This document shows, one piece after another, positions 9,849 to 21,320 of a stretch of DNA of 64,000 bases (position 1 is its first letter; every line of letters begins with the position of its first letter). Both the position numbers and the translations under genes were made by a program. Under the pieces are notes generated by a model, which was given only the letters and a program-made list of their open reading frames with translations, had not been told where the DNA came from and did no database searches. The DNA is from Zygnema cylindricum. Its lineage: Eukaryota; Streptophyta; Zygnematophyceae; Zygnematales; Zygnemataceae. Location of the stretch: assembly GCA_037447655.1 (NCBI GenBank), contig JBBHKE010000176.1, forward strand, positions 1 to 64,000, written 5' to 3'.

Positions 9849-10877
9849 CCGCCCCCACCGCCCGCTTTCTTCGCGCGACCGTATGTTTAAGGTTTTTTAT
9901 TTGTTTTTGTTTTTTCATAATAAATAAAAAAATTGACCCTAAACATCTAAACCCTTTTTTAGATACCTGATTACACATTTTGTTTAGTAGTGCAGGACGG
10001 GTCCCGCAAGGTGCTGAAGGTCCCGCAAATGTATGGTGGCTTGCTCGATACCCATACTGTACGTCGCACGAAACTTGTAACGAACCTAGTCTGTACCGGA
10101 GTTATCCCCGCCCAAATCTTGGCGCGTCGATGGCGTTTATGTTTGGCGAAGTAGGTGTGGTCCGACGTGTCACGAGAAAATTTGTCAAATTATAAATCAA
10201 TGCCCGCATGGACCGTGTCCTATTTTATCATGCCCATTTTTCATGCCCGTTTATCATGCCCGTTTTTCATGCACGTTTATCATGCCTGTTTATCATGCCT
10301 GTTTATCATGCCCGTTTTTCATGCCTGTTTATCCTACCCGTTTTTCATAGGCGTTTATCATGCCCGTTTTTTATGCCCGTGTTTCATGCCCGTTACACGC
10401 ATAAGGTAATTATAAAATCACACCCTAAAAAATCAATGTAGTTACACGGGCATAATCTGTCTTCTATTTCCTAAAACCCGCATTTCAAACTTTGCGCCAC
10501 ATTTTACGAACCACACGTGCTTTTAAAGTTACTGATCAGTGCGGTTTTGTAACTATATTGTCAGTGCATGTAAACGCCGAGTTTTTTGTAACATTGTAAA
10601 TGTATAGGGTTTTGTGACATTGCAAAGTCATGCTACCTTGTGACGTCATTAGTATGTAAAATCTTCTTTTCCACATGTTGCTGTATCATTATTTTTTATG
10701 GTTTCTATTTTTATTCGTGTGACGAAATATCGTGGCCAAAAATAGTGTGGCGAAAGAGCGGTGCTAGAAAAAACTTGATGATACAGCGTTATGAGATTAC
10801 TTTTACATTTTCGGTTGTATTCAAAAGTCTTTATTGGAAAAATTGCGATGGCAAAACCATCTGTGTACAAAAGGGGT
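9849..10877. other. Unassigned spacer between LTRs
   Basis: About 1 kb with no recognisable coding region. It holds a C-rich start, a T-rich stretch near 9891-9960 and the 12-bp minisatellite listed separately. Short ORFs through the minisatellite are by-products of the repeat. Confidence 0.6.
10226..10395. repeat. 12-bp minisatellite
   Basis: Imperfect tandem units of about 12 bp alternate between forms close to CATGCCCGTTTA and CATGCCCGTTTTT (about 14 units). In one frame it reads a repetitive peptide with FHARLSC-like units, but the lack of context and the variation between units argue against a gene. Confidence 0.8.
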
Positions 10878-12012
10878 ATAAACTCTGAGACCTCCATTGG
10901 TCCTCATAGTAGGCAGCTCTCAAGAAGCTTATCTAGTTAGTGCCGACTCCAAGTTGATACAAACCCAAATGATTGACCCTTTGACAATCAGAACCCCAAT
11001 ACAACTTCACCCCTGTGAAATATGACTTTCTGTGTGCTAAGTTCCACCACAGAATGCAAAGTTAGAATATGAGTTTAGGACATATTCATCCACTTTGAAT
11101 TTCCCTTAGAAATGCAGTCACCTTGGCAGGCAAAAACTCTAACCGAATACACCCCTGTGTAGCGTGGACTCCTCGAGTCCGCAGCAAAAAGAATCACTGA
11201 ATTTGGTCAACCGAGTGATTTTGAATTAAATGGCAAAGTTTGCCTATTTATACAGATGCTCTCTGGGAGAGAGGCGACTACCTACCAACAAATTCTAAGT
11301 CCTATTTCCTCTCTAAAACCCCTTCTACTAAATTACGGTCCAATCATGGCACTGTACCGTACAAGAAGTACAAGTACCGGAGTACTATATGTACGGTAAA
11401 TATACCACATGGCCAAAACAGTAACATTTGTCACATCCAGATTTGTTGTCTTGCTCTCCGAAGATTCCGAAAACCCGTACAATGCTGCCACGTGTTATCC
11501 GGAGTGGCGACTTCCGGAAAACGCAAAAATGTCCTTTCTGCGATATCGGCTCTTATCACGACCGTTCGATGAAGTCCGGATTGAATATTTGCCGTTGAAA
11601 TACATGTTCGCAGCATTTATTTCATGCGGTACTATAGTACACAACTTGTTCTATGTTCTACCGTACTATTTATTAGTTAAACGAAATATCCTATTTGTAA
11701 ACGTTTATATAACTATTAAACCCTATATAATTCATCAATAGTCTAAGACTTAACGGACAAAGCTAACGGCTACTAGGTTTGACAAACCGTAGGTACGAGG
11801 ATCAAGTCTTAGGTCCATTAGACTCTTTTTTGGTAAATCTACTAGTTTATACCCCTGTTTCTCTAGAAGATCTACGCAGCCATGACTTCAACTCCCTATC
11901 CAAGCCTTTAGTGACTACAACAAGTGTGGGGGCTTGGAGAAGGGAGTTAGATATAGACCGCCTATTCCTTTTTCTATTCTAAACAGACCTAGAAAATACA
12001 CAGATATCAACA
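10878..12012 (-). repeat. LTR, family A (second X-linked copy)
   Basis: On the minus strand it runs from TGTTGATATC at 12012 to a decayed end near 10878. It matches 6392-7528 but with clearly more differences than the adjacent X block shows against its own copy. There is no gag to the left; unassigned spacer abuts. The tRNA-like module lies at about 11751-11820 on the plus strand with a T6 run about five bases after it. Confidence 0.85.
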
Positions 12013-13285
12013 TAGATTTAGCTTGAGGGGAGGAGTAAAGGGTAATTTAGAGTTATTCCCTCGTTTGGTTATGTTTTTATGCATTCGGTTTCTTTAAATT
12101 TAAATATGACAAAGTGTTCACTCACAATGATTCTAGCTGTGTGAGGTTGCCAATCTTTGGTGCAATGGATCCCCCCAGTCCTCTCGAGCCTAGCCCCTTG
12201 CACTTCCTTCTTATTGGTCGTTAAAATACTCTCCCTCACATTGGTCATTAAAAGAACTCTCCCTCCCATTTGTCGTTAAAAGTCACTCCTCATTGGTTAT
12301 TAAAGAAATCTCCCACCCATTGGTCGTTTAAAAACTCTCACTCCTATTGGTCATTAAAGAATTCTCCCTCCCATCGATCGTTAAAATAACTCTCCCTCCC
12401 ATTAGTTTTTGAATGAGTTCCTTCAAACTCCTCCACCCCTCTCATAGATAAACGAAGAACTATCTCCACCCTTATTGAGCAAGTCCCCCCATTATTTTTC
12501 CCCATACACCTATTTTTCCTTTATGCACAAAGAGGTATCCTCACTCCCTTGGGTTTGTTGTCTTAGATTCATTTTATCACTCTCCCCCCTCCATGACCCT
12601 TCCTTGTGTCCCCCCCCAATCGCCCCTTTAACCCTTCAACGCCCAAGCATTAGCCTATAAGCGCATCACAACAAAGGGTACATGCAACATATGATCACAA
12701 TTTAGTGCGAAATTTAGTGCGATTCATGACAGTAAAGAGTGCGCGCAACAATAGTTACTCACGCATAAGTCACGCGATGGGTACCATCGCAAAAAAAAAT
12801 TCTTCATCACATCGAATTGTGGGAAATTTCTTATTGTTTATGATGGCCGCTTTCACCGCCTTAAGTGTTGACTCAACGTCAACAGTAACGACAATCGAAA
12901 TCAAGTTCACCCATAAAAATTAGTTTGGTAGGAAACGTAAAGGTCAACCACATAACCGCAATCTAGATCCATAACCATTACCCATATTACAAGAATCTCT
13001 TAGGTGTTCCATGAACAGGACCAATAAAGAATATAAAACAGCACAAGGTCATGTATCGACGTAACAAAATCTTGAAAAATGGATGTCTTTTACAAGATTG
13101 TAAATCTGGTCATGCCCTTATCTAGGAATATATATTTACTAATGGCTTTGATTTTCCACTGTTGTAAGGGATATATCACATACTACAAAATGGTTGTTGT
13201 TAAGCAATGACTCTTGTAATGTTTTTTTTTAATCCTCCTTTCAACAAAGTTGCAATTTTATAAGAAAATAATCTCTTCTCAATGC
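12013..13285. repeat. Block X, copy 2
   Basis: Near-identical copy of 7529-8801, including the ATTGG minisatellite (about 12206-12414). The identity stops at 13285, exactly where copy 1 is interrupted by the family B LTR at 8802. Confidence 0.85.
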
Positions 13286-14831
13286 CTCCTCCAATTCATG
13301 AAGTCTCACGTGACATGCTTGCCAACCTAGTGAACAATGATAACCTAACACATGAAAAATGACAAGTGCAATGCTATGCTAACTTGGCTAACATCAAACT
13401 GTCCGAATATAAGACGTAGATGTAACACATGATGTTTTATCACACTATATACCAATTGCTCAAAGTTTATACTACAAGGAGGTTATAATTCACACTAGGA
13501 TCGTTGTACTTGTCATTTATGATCTCAAAAATATTTTATGGCAATCTGCAATAAAATGGCTCGTTTTTGGCAAGATTGACACTTCTATTCCTTTCTATAT
13601 TTATTAGATGATGCAAATGCTGTTCTTTTAGGCTGAACGTCTTGGCTCATGTGGGTTTGTGAATTTTTGCTTGTCCTGCTTAGCTTTATTAATGTCATTA
13701 CTAGATGGTGCAATCCTTCAAAGTGACTGTCTTCGCCTATACCATTTTACAAATTTTTGGGTTCAATCTAATAACTCGCAATTTTATCGAAATTTCTCTG
13801 TGGAGAGTCTTCCTACATGCTGCAAAATCTTGTAGATTATGGTGTAACTATGCCCAAAGGATCTATCTCTAGAAGCGAATAATTAACTTTAATGGGATAT
13901 TCCTCAATAGGTTCTAAAATATTCAATGATTAAACTTATCTTTTTTAGTAAAAGAATCGCAACAGTATGTGAGAAATCCATGAACTGTAGCTGCGAAGCA
14001 TATCGAGAGCAATGTAGAGTCGTCGCATCCTAGACAATTGATTCCGAGCTAAAGCATTCACAATAATATATTTGGCTTCTTTATCTTTTTCATTCCATCC
14101 CTCACGGTTTTTCCTATAATGTTGTATGCTTATGAGGGTCGAATTTGTGAGGGTCATGTGGGTCAAAAAGAACGAGCTATCTTTTGTACCTGCATGTCAT
14201 GTACACTATACATTTCTTGTCTTTACAACAATAATTGTTATCCTCACTTTCACTTGTCATCCTAAATAGAAGTCACTAGGTGAACGCACATGAGTTGCGC
14301 AAAATAGTGGCACTCAAGCACCATAAAAACCATCACAATGAGATGACAGGAAGATAGAATACGACTCTGAATTGAAGAATCTTTTGTATTTTGATTAGTG
14401 CAAATCAAGGCTTGTGACATTATGTCACTTAAAAGCTTCACTCCGTTAATGTTCCCTCAATCTATCCTACACAATACTATTTAGACTACACTTGCATATG
14501 TTGCAAACAATCGAACCAAATCGTACTATATTACACATATTTCATACGCACTGAATCGAATCTGACCGTCAAATTCAACCTTTTACAAGATTATGAAAAT
14601 TTGGTATTGGAGGTAGGAAGGTTTCTTCAATGACTTGTTTTCTTTTCTGTACTGCAATATATGCAAATGTACGGATCATACAGAGCTAGGTGAGTTCGGA
14701 TGAAGTGGCGTTGCTCAATGGAATGACTCTTACAGTACTCATTATATTTTCATATTTTGGGTAACTGCCGAGTCGTACTGTTGTCATGTGTTTGTCAGCT
14801 GCTAAGCTGTCATTTTAACCTTTGCAAATTT
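13286..14831. other. Unassigned AT-rich spacer
   Basis: No ORF with recognisable content, no LTR signature and no clear repeat shared with the rest of the window was seen. It could be old host intergenic DNA or strongly decayed transposon sequence. Confidence 0.5.
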
Positions 14832-16030
14832 TGTAATGACAAGTTCACACAATGATAGAAAATGAAAGAATATAGTGCGTAAGCAAAAGACTGCAAGAAG
14901 AGGACACTCCAGCAAAAAATAAAGTATATTTCACCGGAATTTTTCCCCTTTTACAAAGAAGATGTTTTCCCCCAAATGACTAAAGGTGAGGTTCCATTAG
15001 GAGAAAAATGTCGTTGTTTACTCAAAGTTATACTGTTTCGTACAGTGCTTTACAAAAAAAAAAAAATGTTAGAAAAACAAGCTTACTAAATAAGGAATTT
15101 GATTCTCCACTTTTATGGGCGTAAACGTGGACTGTCGTATGCACAATTGGATACGCCATCATCCAACACTTTCAATTCGCAACAAGTGACTCGGAGTATG
15201 TCAATTCTTAGCGCCTGAAGGAATAACATCGTGCCTTGTGGAAAAGTGAACAAATATCCACAACGACCGCGCGACGAAGTGGGTACACGTCGCGTGTGAC
15301 ATGTGCCTTTTGCCAAGGAGGATGCAAGGCCACGTAAAGCCGCAAGAAAATATTTGATGGAGGATATTGTTTCACGCTTCTATTGTCATCTACTAACCAT
15401 TCAAAGATATTCGTACACTTTTACAAATCATAAGTTTCGTCCGCCCATACAGATTTTATTCAATATGTCGTACGAGTCACTTTTTACCTTCGCTAGTACG
15501 AATATATGGTCACAATTTGCTCTCAGAGATTCTTTGAATATTTCTAAAATCTTATTCATCTATTATGTGGACAAATCAAAGTGTGCTATGCAAAAATAAT
15601 CTTGTAACTGACCCGACACAATGGAATGATGGCTTCAGTAAACCAATTTTTAACGTTCACTGAGACCGCCTAATGGAACAACGCTCATAGTCCTAAATAC
15701 TCCAAAATCCTACCAAACAAGGTACTTCTCTATGCACGTCCTACAAAAGTACGCGCGCGAGCCAATCAAAGCAAAGTACCAACGGAAACGACATACTGTA
15801 CGTGGTACTATATGAAAACTTAAGATTGTTGTACATATAGATGTACCAAACAAAAACATACGACTGCCGTACATATCTAAAGTACTAGGCACGCAAAACC
15901 AGACCAAACAATATTTAAACTAAACTAGCCACACCACGCTAAACAAAACCACACGCTAACTACATAAATTACATTACGGCGATCAACAAAACTGAGACAC
16001 CGTTTCACAATGAACCTAACAAAGTTATTC
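14832..16030 (-). repeat. LTR, family C (3' LTR, interrupted)
   Basis: Homology to 18849-19153 covers 14832-14983 and then, after the MITE, 15690-15735 and 15950-16026. A stretch at about 15740-15950 has no counterpart in the right LTR, so one copy has an insertion or the other a deletion. The outer boundary toward integrase could not be fixed. Confidence 0.65.
14985..15687. mobile_element. MITE nested in the family C LTR
   Basis: The ends are inverted: GGTGAGGTTCCATTAGG at the left and CCTAATGGAAC...GCTCA at the right. The left end differs by one base from that of the element at 19311-20078. It splits the LTR sequence gactaa / gtcctaaatactcc. The flanks taa and tag could be a decayed 3-bp target duplication. 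No transposase is present. Confidence 0.7.
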
Positions 16031-16139
16031 CCCCAGTATAAACTCCTTTTATAACTATACCCGAAAAAAATTATTGACCAACTACGAGAAGAAAATTTAT
16101 CTCGTCGTTTTACGGATTTGATATACACCGTCGCGCGAC

Positions 16140-16894
16140 ATCCACAAATTCGTAAATGATGTAACGAGGGCTTTCGACCATATTGAATGTCGTGAGGAGC
16201 CTTATCGCCCGAAATAAAGGTAAGTCAAAGATTACAAATATAATTGACCGTTAAGATTGCATCTCCCCATAATTACTCCCTTCATCTCGATCCGCCAATC
16301 ATCGAGCGTACCATTTCTTAAAGGGTTTGATTTTTGTCCTCAGCAATTCCATACGATTCCGGTGAATATGATGCTGTAAATTCTTGCCAAATCCCCCATT
16401 TCGTGCAATAAGAATAAAATGCATTAAACTCCCCGTCGTTATCGGATCGAACCACCTTTAATTTTGGTTCACATTGTAGTCCGACCCTAACATGGCACTC
16501 CTAAAATTTTGGAGATGTCTCGGATTTATTTTTAAGGAGATATACCCAGGTGAATCTTGAATAATTGTCGACAATAACTATCATATATTTATTCCCCCCA
16601 AAATTTCAGGCTTCACGTCACCACAAAGATCCACGTGTACTTTTTCAAATGGATGAGTGGACGGAAAGGTAATGTCTTTCGAATGATGTCGTTTTCGGAT
16701 CTGACGACCTTGCCTTGGTTAATTTTTTCACTTGACGTCAGATGAAAGCTGTGGGTGCAACCAGCTTTTATCATATGATTCAAATTTTGTTATGACGTAT
16801 GGCACATTCTATGGTGCCAAAGTGCCAAATCTCCCTTAATTTCGGCGATCTATCCAATGATGTCATCATGATGACGTTTTGACTTTGGACGCTT
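16140..16894 (-). pseudogene. Integrase core fragment, family C
   Basis: The minus strand around 16600-16550 reads a GGNKYMIVIVDNYSR-type copia integrase motif with the first catalytic Asp. Around 16470-16440 it reads VVRSDNDGEFNAF, holding the second Asp. Frameshifts break it up. The Glu-containing region and reverse transcriptase are not found before the LTR. Confidence 0.65.
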
Positions 16895-17362
16895 TTATAA
16901 ATTACGACTGTGGAATGCGTCAGATACTACTCCCACACCAATTGTAACACCAGTAGATTGTACAATTTTGATTGTAGAATCTCCCAAGGCGTACACGCTT
17001 GTGCCAGATCTTTGGATTTGGGGTAAGCTCAAAAGTTTCGCTGAGCCACCTGGAATATAAAGCACGTTCAAAATTTGGATCTCCAAGATTCGCTCACATC
17101 CATTTGGATCCAGCAAAATCAAGTCAAGTCGTACGGTACCAACTGTACTAAGGTAAATAACTTGACCACAGGCGACCTTAATAATTTTTGGTACGGTCAA
17201 AGCGCATAATTTTTTGAAAAGTATGTCGTCTGTACATACGTGATGCGAAGCGCCAGAGTCAATAATCCACTCTTTGTTGTTTTGCATTTCGAAGGACGAA
17301 GATTCGTTGGTGACACTTAGCGTGGAAAAAGTAATCGGACTTTCGTTCCTCTCATCATTCAC
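16895..17362 (-). pseudogene. Retropepsin domain, family C
   Basis: The 155-residue open frame contains WIDSGASHHVC (about residues 33-43), the aspartic protease active site, followed by beta-strand-like segments (LSTVGTVRL, ILNVLYIPGG) typical of copia protease. It lies downstream of the Gag zinc knuckle region, as in Gag-Pol, but a frameshift separates them. Confidence 0.8.
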
Positions 17363-17485
17363 CCCAACGAAGTGTTTATGACTGCCGAATCGGCCGCCAC
17401 GTCCACCACGCCCCCGTCTATCAAATCGGCCCCCGCCACGTCCACCAAATTTGAAGTTGCCGCCACCCTCAGATCTCGCGTAGAA

Positions 17486-18806
17486 TTAGGGACTAATATG
17501 TCCCCATTTCCCACAATAATGGTATTGTTTCTCCTTATCCGGGCATGAGGAGGACATATGGCAAGCTTTGTTACATTCAAAGCATGTGATTGCAGACAGG
17601 TCTTGGAAAAGAGGTTGACAGGGAAAGTTTCCCCTCCTTTCAATGCTTGTTCCCCTTCCCGTAGATCCACCTCCTCTCCATCTTCCCCCTTTTCCCCCAC
17701 GGAGAAAATTTAGATCCGCAGGTTCTTTAGAGGATGCGTTCAGAGATCCACCCAAGGCCAAAGATTTTGGAGGACCTCCACGATTTCTCGCGGTGGTCTT
17801 AAGATAATTCACAATTTAATTCATTACTGAGATTCCTTTGCGCCCAAAGAATTTTCATGAGGTAAGTGAGATTATCTGGTAATGCATTGATGAGACCAAT
17901 CACCTTATCTTCCTTGATAATAATCCTGCCGTAATTTAAGAGTTGCTCGATAATAATATTGAATCGCTTGACCCCATCATCGATTGATTCGTTAGACTTT
18001 ATCATCAATGGAATAAAGTTTGTGTAAGCATATTGCCCCTTATTTTGAAGTCCTTTCTCAAAGTAGCCTTCGAGCGCCTTCCATCACTCATGCGCCGTAT
18101 CTCGGGTAAGGATATAACCATGCACTGAAGCGCTGCAAGATTGCATGAGACCGGTGATGGCGGCAAGATTTTTCTTCTTCCAAAAGGGGCCAGCCTTCGA
18201 ATTGTCGATCGACATCTTCTCCTCTCCGTTTAAGATCTTCCAAACGTGACGAAGGATAAGTTGTGCATCAATATATTTTTTCAATATTTGATAGGTAGAT
18301 CCGTTGAAGAAGATGATCTTCTCTGGCATGGAAGGGATCGCTAACTCATCATCAGATTAATAATCTAGATCCGAGCCGTTCTCGATCACAAACTTCCTGT
18401 TGCAGAGAATCTCCCTCAAAGCATCATCATTCTTGACCCCTCCATCCGAAGCAATCTCAAGAGTATTCAAGATCGGATCCTTCTCATCCACCTTAAACTT
18501 CCACTTCCAATTGGCATCCGTGATATGTTGATCTAAAAAAGTGAGAAAACTGTCAAACAACTCATTGAGACGATCTTCAGTCAACACCACCCCTTTTTGT
18601 TTCTCTTCCTCCTCTTTTGGAAGTGGGTTGGAGGGAGAAGCCTTTTCAAACGCCTCTCCACCGAAGCCGAAATATTTCACACTCTGATCTGGAGATGAAT
18701 CGGCCAGATCCGGCAGATCTGGTAGATCCGGATTAGTAGCCGCAATAGGAGAAGGTGTAGATGAGGACTTCTTCTTCTTTTCCCCTATGGCGGCAAGACT
18801 TGCCAC
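17486..18806 (-). pseudogene. Gag, family C (broken)
   Basis: The start at 18806 (MASLAAIGEKKKK) opens a Ser/Pro-rich N-terminus with a repeated LPDLPDL stretch. One in-frame stop (18357-18359) precedes the UBN2-type Gag core (18329-18084, then 18008-17799, same frame). After a frameshift, 17812-17486 carries a zinc knuckle CFECNKACHMSSSC (C-X2-C-X4-H-X4-C, with the usual Gly replaced by Cys). A second knuckle lacks its first Cys (YHYCGKWGH). The product would have packaged element RNA; this copy is dead. Confidence 0.8.
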
Positions 18807-18833
18807 CTTGAAATCCTATTGATAGAGCACATT

Positions 18834-18846
18834 GGCTTTGATACCA
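18834..18846 (-). other. Primer-binding site, canonical tRNA-Met 3' end
   Basis: The minus strand reads TGGTATCAAAGCC two bases after the LTR end. The usual plant copia site is TGGTATCAGAGC, complementary to the 3' end of initiator tRNA-Met. This is the common priming mode and contrasts with the other families here. Confidence 0.8.
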
Positions 18847-18848
18847 AT

Positions 18849-19156
18849 TGTAATGACAACTTCAAAAAATGATAGAAGAAAGAAAGAATATAGTACGGAA
18901 GAAAAAGATTGCAAGAAAAGGACACTCTAACAAAAGACGAAATATATTTCACCAAAATTTTCCCCTCTTACAAAGAAGATGTTTTCCCCCAAACGACTAA
19001 GTTCTAAATACTCCAAACTACTACCAAACAAGGTACTACTCTATGCACGTCGTACAAAAGTTACATTACATTACGACGCTAACTACATAAATTACATTAC
19101 GATGCTCATCAAAACTGAGAAGTCGTTTGACAATGAACTTAACATAGTTATTCTTT
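18849..19156 (-). repeat. LTR, family C (5' LTR, truncated)
   Basis: On the minus strand it ends GTTGTCATTACA at 18849. Rightward, homology with the left LTR is lost after gttattc near 19153, so the outer part is deleted or replaced. Confidence 0.7.
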
Positions 19157-19310
19157 GCATTTAACTTCTGCAAAGTAATTTGTGCTTGGTGCATCCTCAA
19201 CCATAAATGTATGATGACCTAGAACTCTTTGAGGTGGCATGAGTGCTAGTCTACTGACCAATTAAAATATGCCACGTGCCACATGTCATGTGCAATGCTC
19301 GGTTGCCTCA

Positions 19311-20078
19311 GGGTGAAGTTCCATTAGGCGCTCCCAATAAATGTACGAACAAGTCTAGTAGCAGCGTTTACAGGAATTTTTCTCCATAACTTCCTCCATT
19401 ATGTCAGGCCAGTAACAATCTTTCCTCAATTATGATTGGTGCCACTAGGTTAGAGTCTAGATTTTAAAAATCTTGAAAATAATCTACAAATGGAATATGT
19501 GTATAGAAATTCTCTACCTCCGGAGGTATTTAATGATTCATACATAAAGTTTTTGGCTAGATTTTTATTTTGAAAATAGAAATCAAAATTTCGAAACAGA
19601 ATGGCAAAAAGAAGCGACAAACTTTGAAGGTCGTGGCAAACTTTGAATGTCGGTCGATGTCAGACGCAGCGTGCGAGGATATTTTCACATGACCTGCATT
19701 CAACGTGACAACGTGGTAGGAGGCACATGGCATGCACGACGTGTACGCCTCTGATCGCTTGTACAACGTAGATTTTTTTTTTCCTTTTCACGTGTACCAA
19801 TGGTAATGAATGGCAATCGTCTAGTGGGCCCCAACTCTCCTCGCCGAGGAGAGTTGGGGCCCACTGGATGATGTGCTTGATTGCTTCGCGGATCTTAAAA
19901 AATGAGATATCCAACGGTCAAGAATTATGCCTACATCATTGGAGCTTTTCGAGAGATTTCCAGTAACGATGTTTCGTCCGACGAAAAAAAAAATACGGTA
20001 CGGCTCTGTACTATGCTGTACGAAAACGTACGACGTCCTGTAACGAACCCCACTTTTCGTCTAATGGAACTTCACCCT
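19311..20078. mobile_element. MITE with 17-18-bp terminal inverted repeats
   Basis: The left end GGGTGAAGTTCCATTAG (19311) and the right end CTAATGGAACTTCACCC are perfect inverted repeats, extended by A/T outside. The direct flanks are tca on both sides. GGG-type ends with a 3-bp duplication recall PIF/Harbinger elements, but the usual TWA target is not seen, so the superfamily is tentative. There is no transposase, so it depends on another element. A 47-bp palindrome lies inside. Confidence 0.75.
19821..19867. repeat. 47-bp near-perfect palindrome
   Basis: Arms 19821-19843 and 19845-19867 pair around a single C with one imperfect position (T-G at 19822/19866). The core reads GTGGGCCCCAACTCTCC and its complement. 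It would form a long, loop-less hairpin. Confidence 0.9.
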
Positions 20079-20868
20079 CATCCAACACCTAGATGTCTAA
20101 GTGTACGGCTTACATGTAATAAGTGACGTCTCGTCACACAAAAATGTTGCAATGTGATAAACACACATTATTTAATAATGTAGGAAATGAGAGTCAAATG
20201 AGAGGGGAACTTACTGTCTGGCGCCACCATGGGTCTTTTGTAGTCTCCCATAATGATTGCCACGTGGCACGCTAATATCACCACCGTCGCAATGGCTGAT
20301 GTGGCGCCATGGCTACGAAGTTGTCACGTCACACGGATAAAAAAAAAAAAAAAACAAAAGCCAGGTTGCAAGTTTTGTTCATGGAGATAGAAACTCTTCC
20401 CAACAGATCGATTAGGGTTTTGATGTATTAGGGTTTAAACTTCCGAATTTGGAGAGGCACGAGGCCCTAAGGCTAGGATCGCCACAAGACTTCGAACTTT
20501 GTATGTTAGAAATTGGTCACGCTGACAAAAAAGACCGTACATTATTTGTTGCCGAACGGTCAAGATTTGTTTGTTACATGCTAAATTTGTGCCACATCGT
20601 CAAATCTTGATGGGACACTCACGATTGCTTTTAAGCACTTTTCCCGCATCTATTAACTTTTATGGGGCGATAAGCTTCCGCAGACAAGCTCATGCGCCAT
20701 TTATAATTGTACACGTAGGGTTTTGGGAAGGGCGCTGCGAATTTTCCGATGTTCCTCAAATTTGATGATTCTGAGATGATCTAATGATTTAATGAAACGG
20801 CAATTCCAACGGTATTTCCAGGCTTTTTTTTTTTTAACTGTACACTACGTCGTGTATAGTTATTATTG
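20079..20868. other. Unassigned spacer
   Basis: It contains an A-run near 20340 and two TTAGGGTTT motifs (about 20411-20434), the plant telo-box, which often lies upstream of translation-related genes. No such gene follows. An inverted pair GGTCAAGATTTG / CAAATCTTGA sits at about 20560-20610. Confidence 0.5.
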
Positions 20869-21047
20869 TTAATTAATATTTCGCCACTTAAAAAATATTT
20901 TATCCATAAACACTAGTCCGATTTTCAACTTGAGACCGCTAGTCGGAAGCTGAGAATCCTACCTTTTAATCGCAACCGTCAGATCCACAATCCGAAAATT
21001 GTGTACGAAGAGATGTTTTTAAGTGGCAAAAAAAATATTAAAATTAA
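20869..21047. mobile_element. Foldback MITE, copy 1
   Basis: The left arm TTAATTAATATTTCGCCACTTAAAAA and the right arm (complement of aagtggcaaaaaaaatattaaaattaa) form an inverted repeat about 180 bp apart. A similar unit lies at 22754-22928, sharing the TAATATTT start, the TCC.TAAACAC segment and an inner GATC(T)GACGGTT-like motif. Confidence 0.6.
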
Positions 21048-21059
21048 GGGTAATTTCGC

Positions 21060-21320
21060 AGGTGCTAAAGTTACAGCTATTTCCTGTCGTTTTCTTCGAA
21101 ACTTAGAAAATAACAAGAAAATCCGCAGCCGTACCAAAAAATAGAAATTAACACCGTACAATTTGCGTTACCTTGAAACTTTATGCGTACAATAGTTTTT
21201 CATCTAGCGCGATGCAATTTGTCATCTAGCGCATTTTGACCCACTTTCGCGTCTTTTCAGCACATGTTCAAAATTTACATCAAATCACCTCGCGAGGTGA
21301 TTCGAAATAAAGTCTAGTAA
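21060..21320. repeat. Dispersed repeat R1, copy 1
   Basis: Homologous to about 24480-24690: both contain an aaaatccgcagccgtac-like stretch, ttgcgtta and atcaaatcac.tcgcga. It ends with a perfect 20-bp palindrome AATCACCTCGCGAGGTGATT at 21283-21302, just before the D' LTR. Confidence 0.65.

Larger units (their letters stand above)
14832..19156 (-). mobile_element. Family C copia element, decayed
   Basis: On the minus strand: partial 5' LTR (19156-18849), primer site (18846-18834), gag (18806 to about 17490), protease (about 17362-16895), part of integrase (about 16894-16140) and a 3' LTR reaching 14832. LTR identity is shown by the matching stretch tgtaatgacaa...gatgttttcccccaaa at both ends. 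Most of pol after the integrase core is deleted. The left LTR carries a MITE (14985-15687). This family is unrelated in LTR and primer site to families A, B, D and F. Confidence 0.8.

Noticed and set aside
10226-10395. CRISPR-like array
   Set aside because: Units are contiguous without spacers and the genome is eukaryotic.
10155-10441. Repetitive small protein encoded by overlapping ORFs
   Set aside because: The ORFs are a by-product of the 12-bp minisatellite; units vary and no start context or neighbours support a gene.
13945-14166. 73-residue minus-strand ORF as a gene
   Set aside because: Short, isolated, no motif and no related copy in the window.
15113-15599. ORFs inside the MITE
   Set aside because: No transposase motif; lengths are expected by chance.
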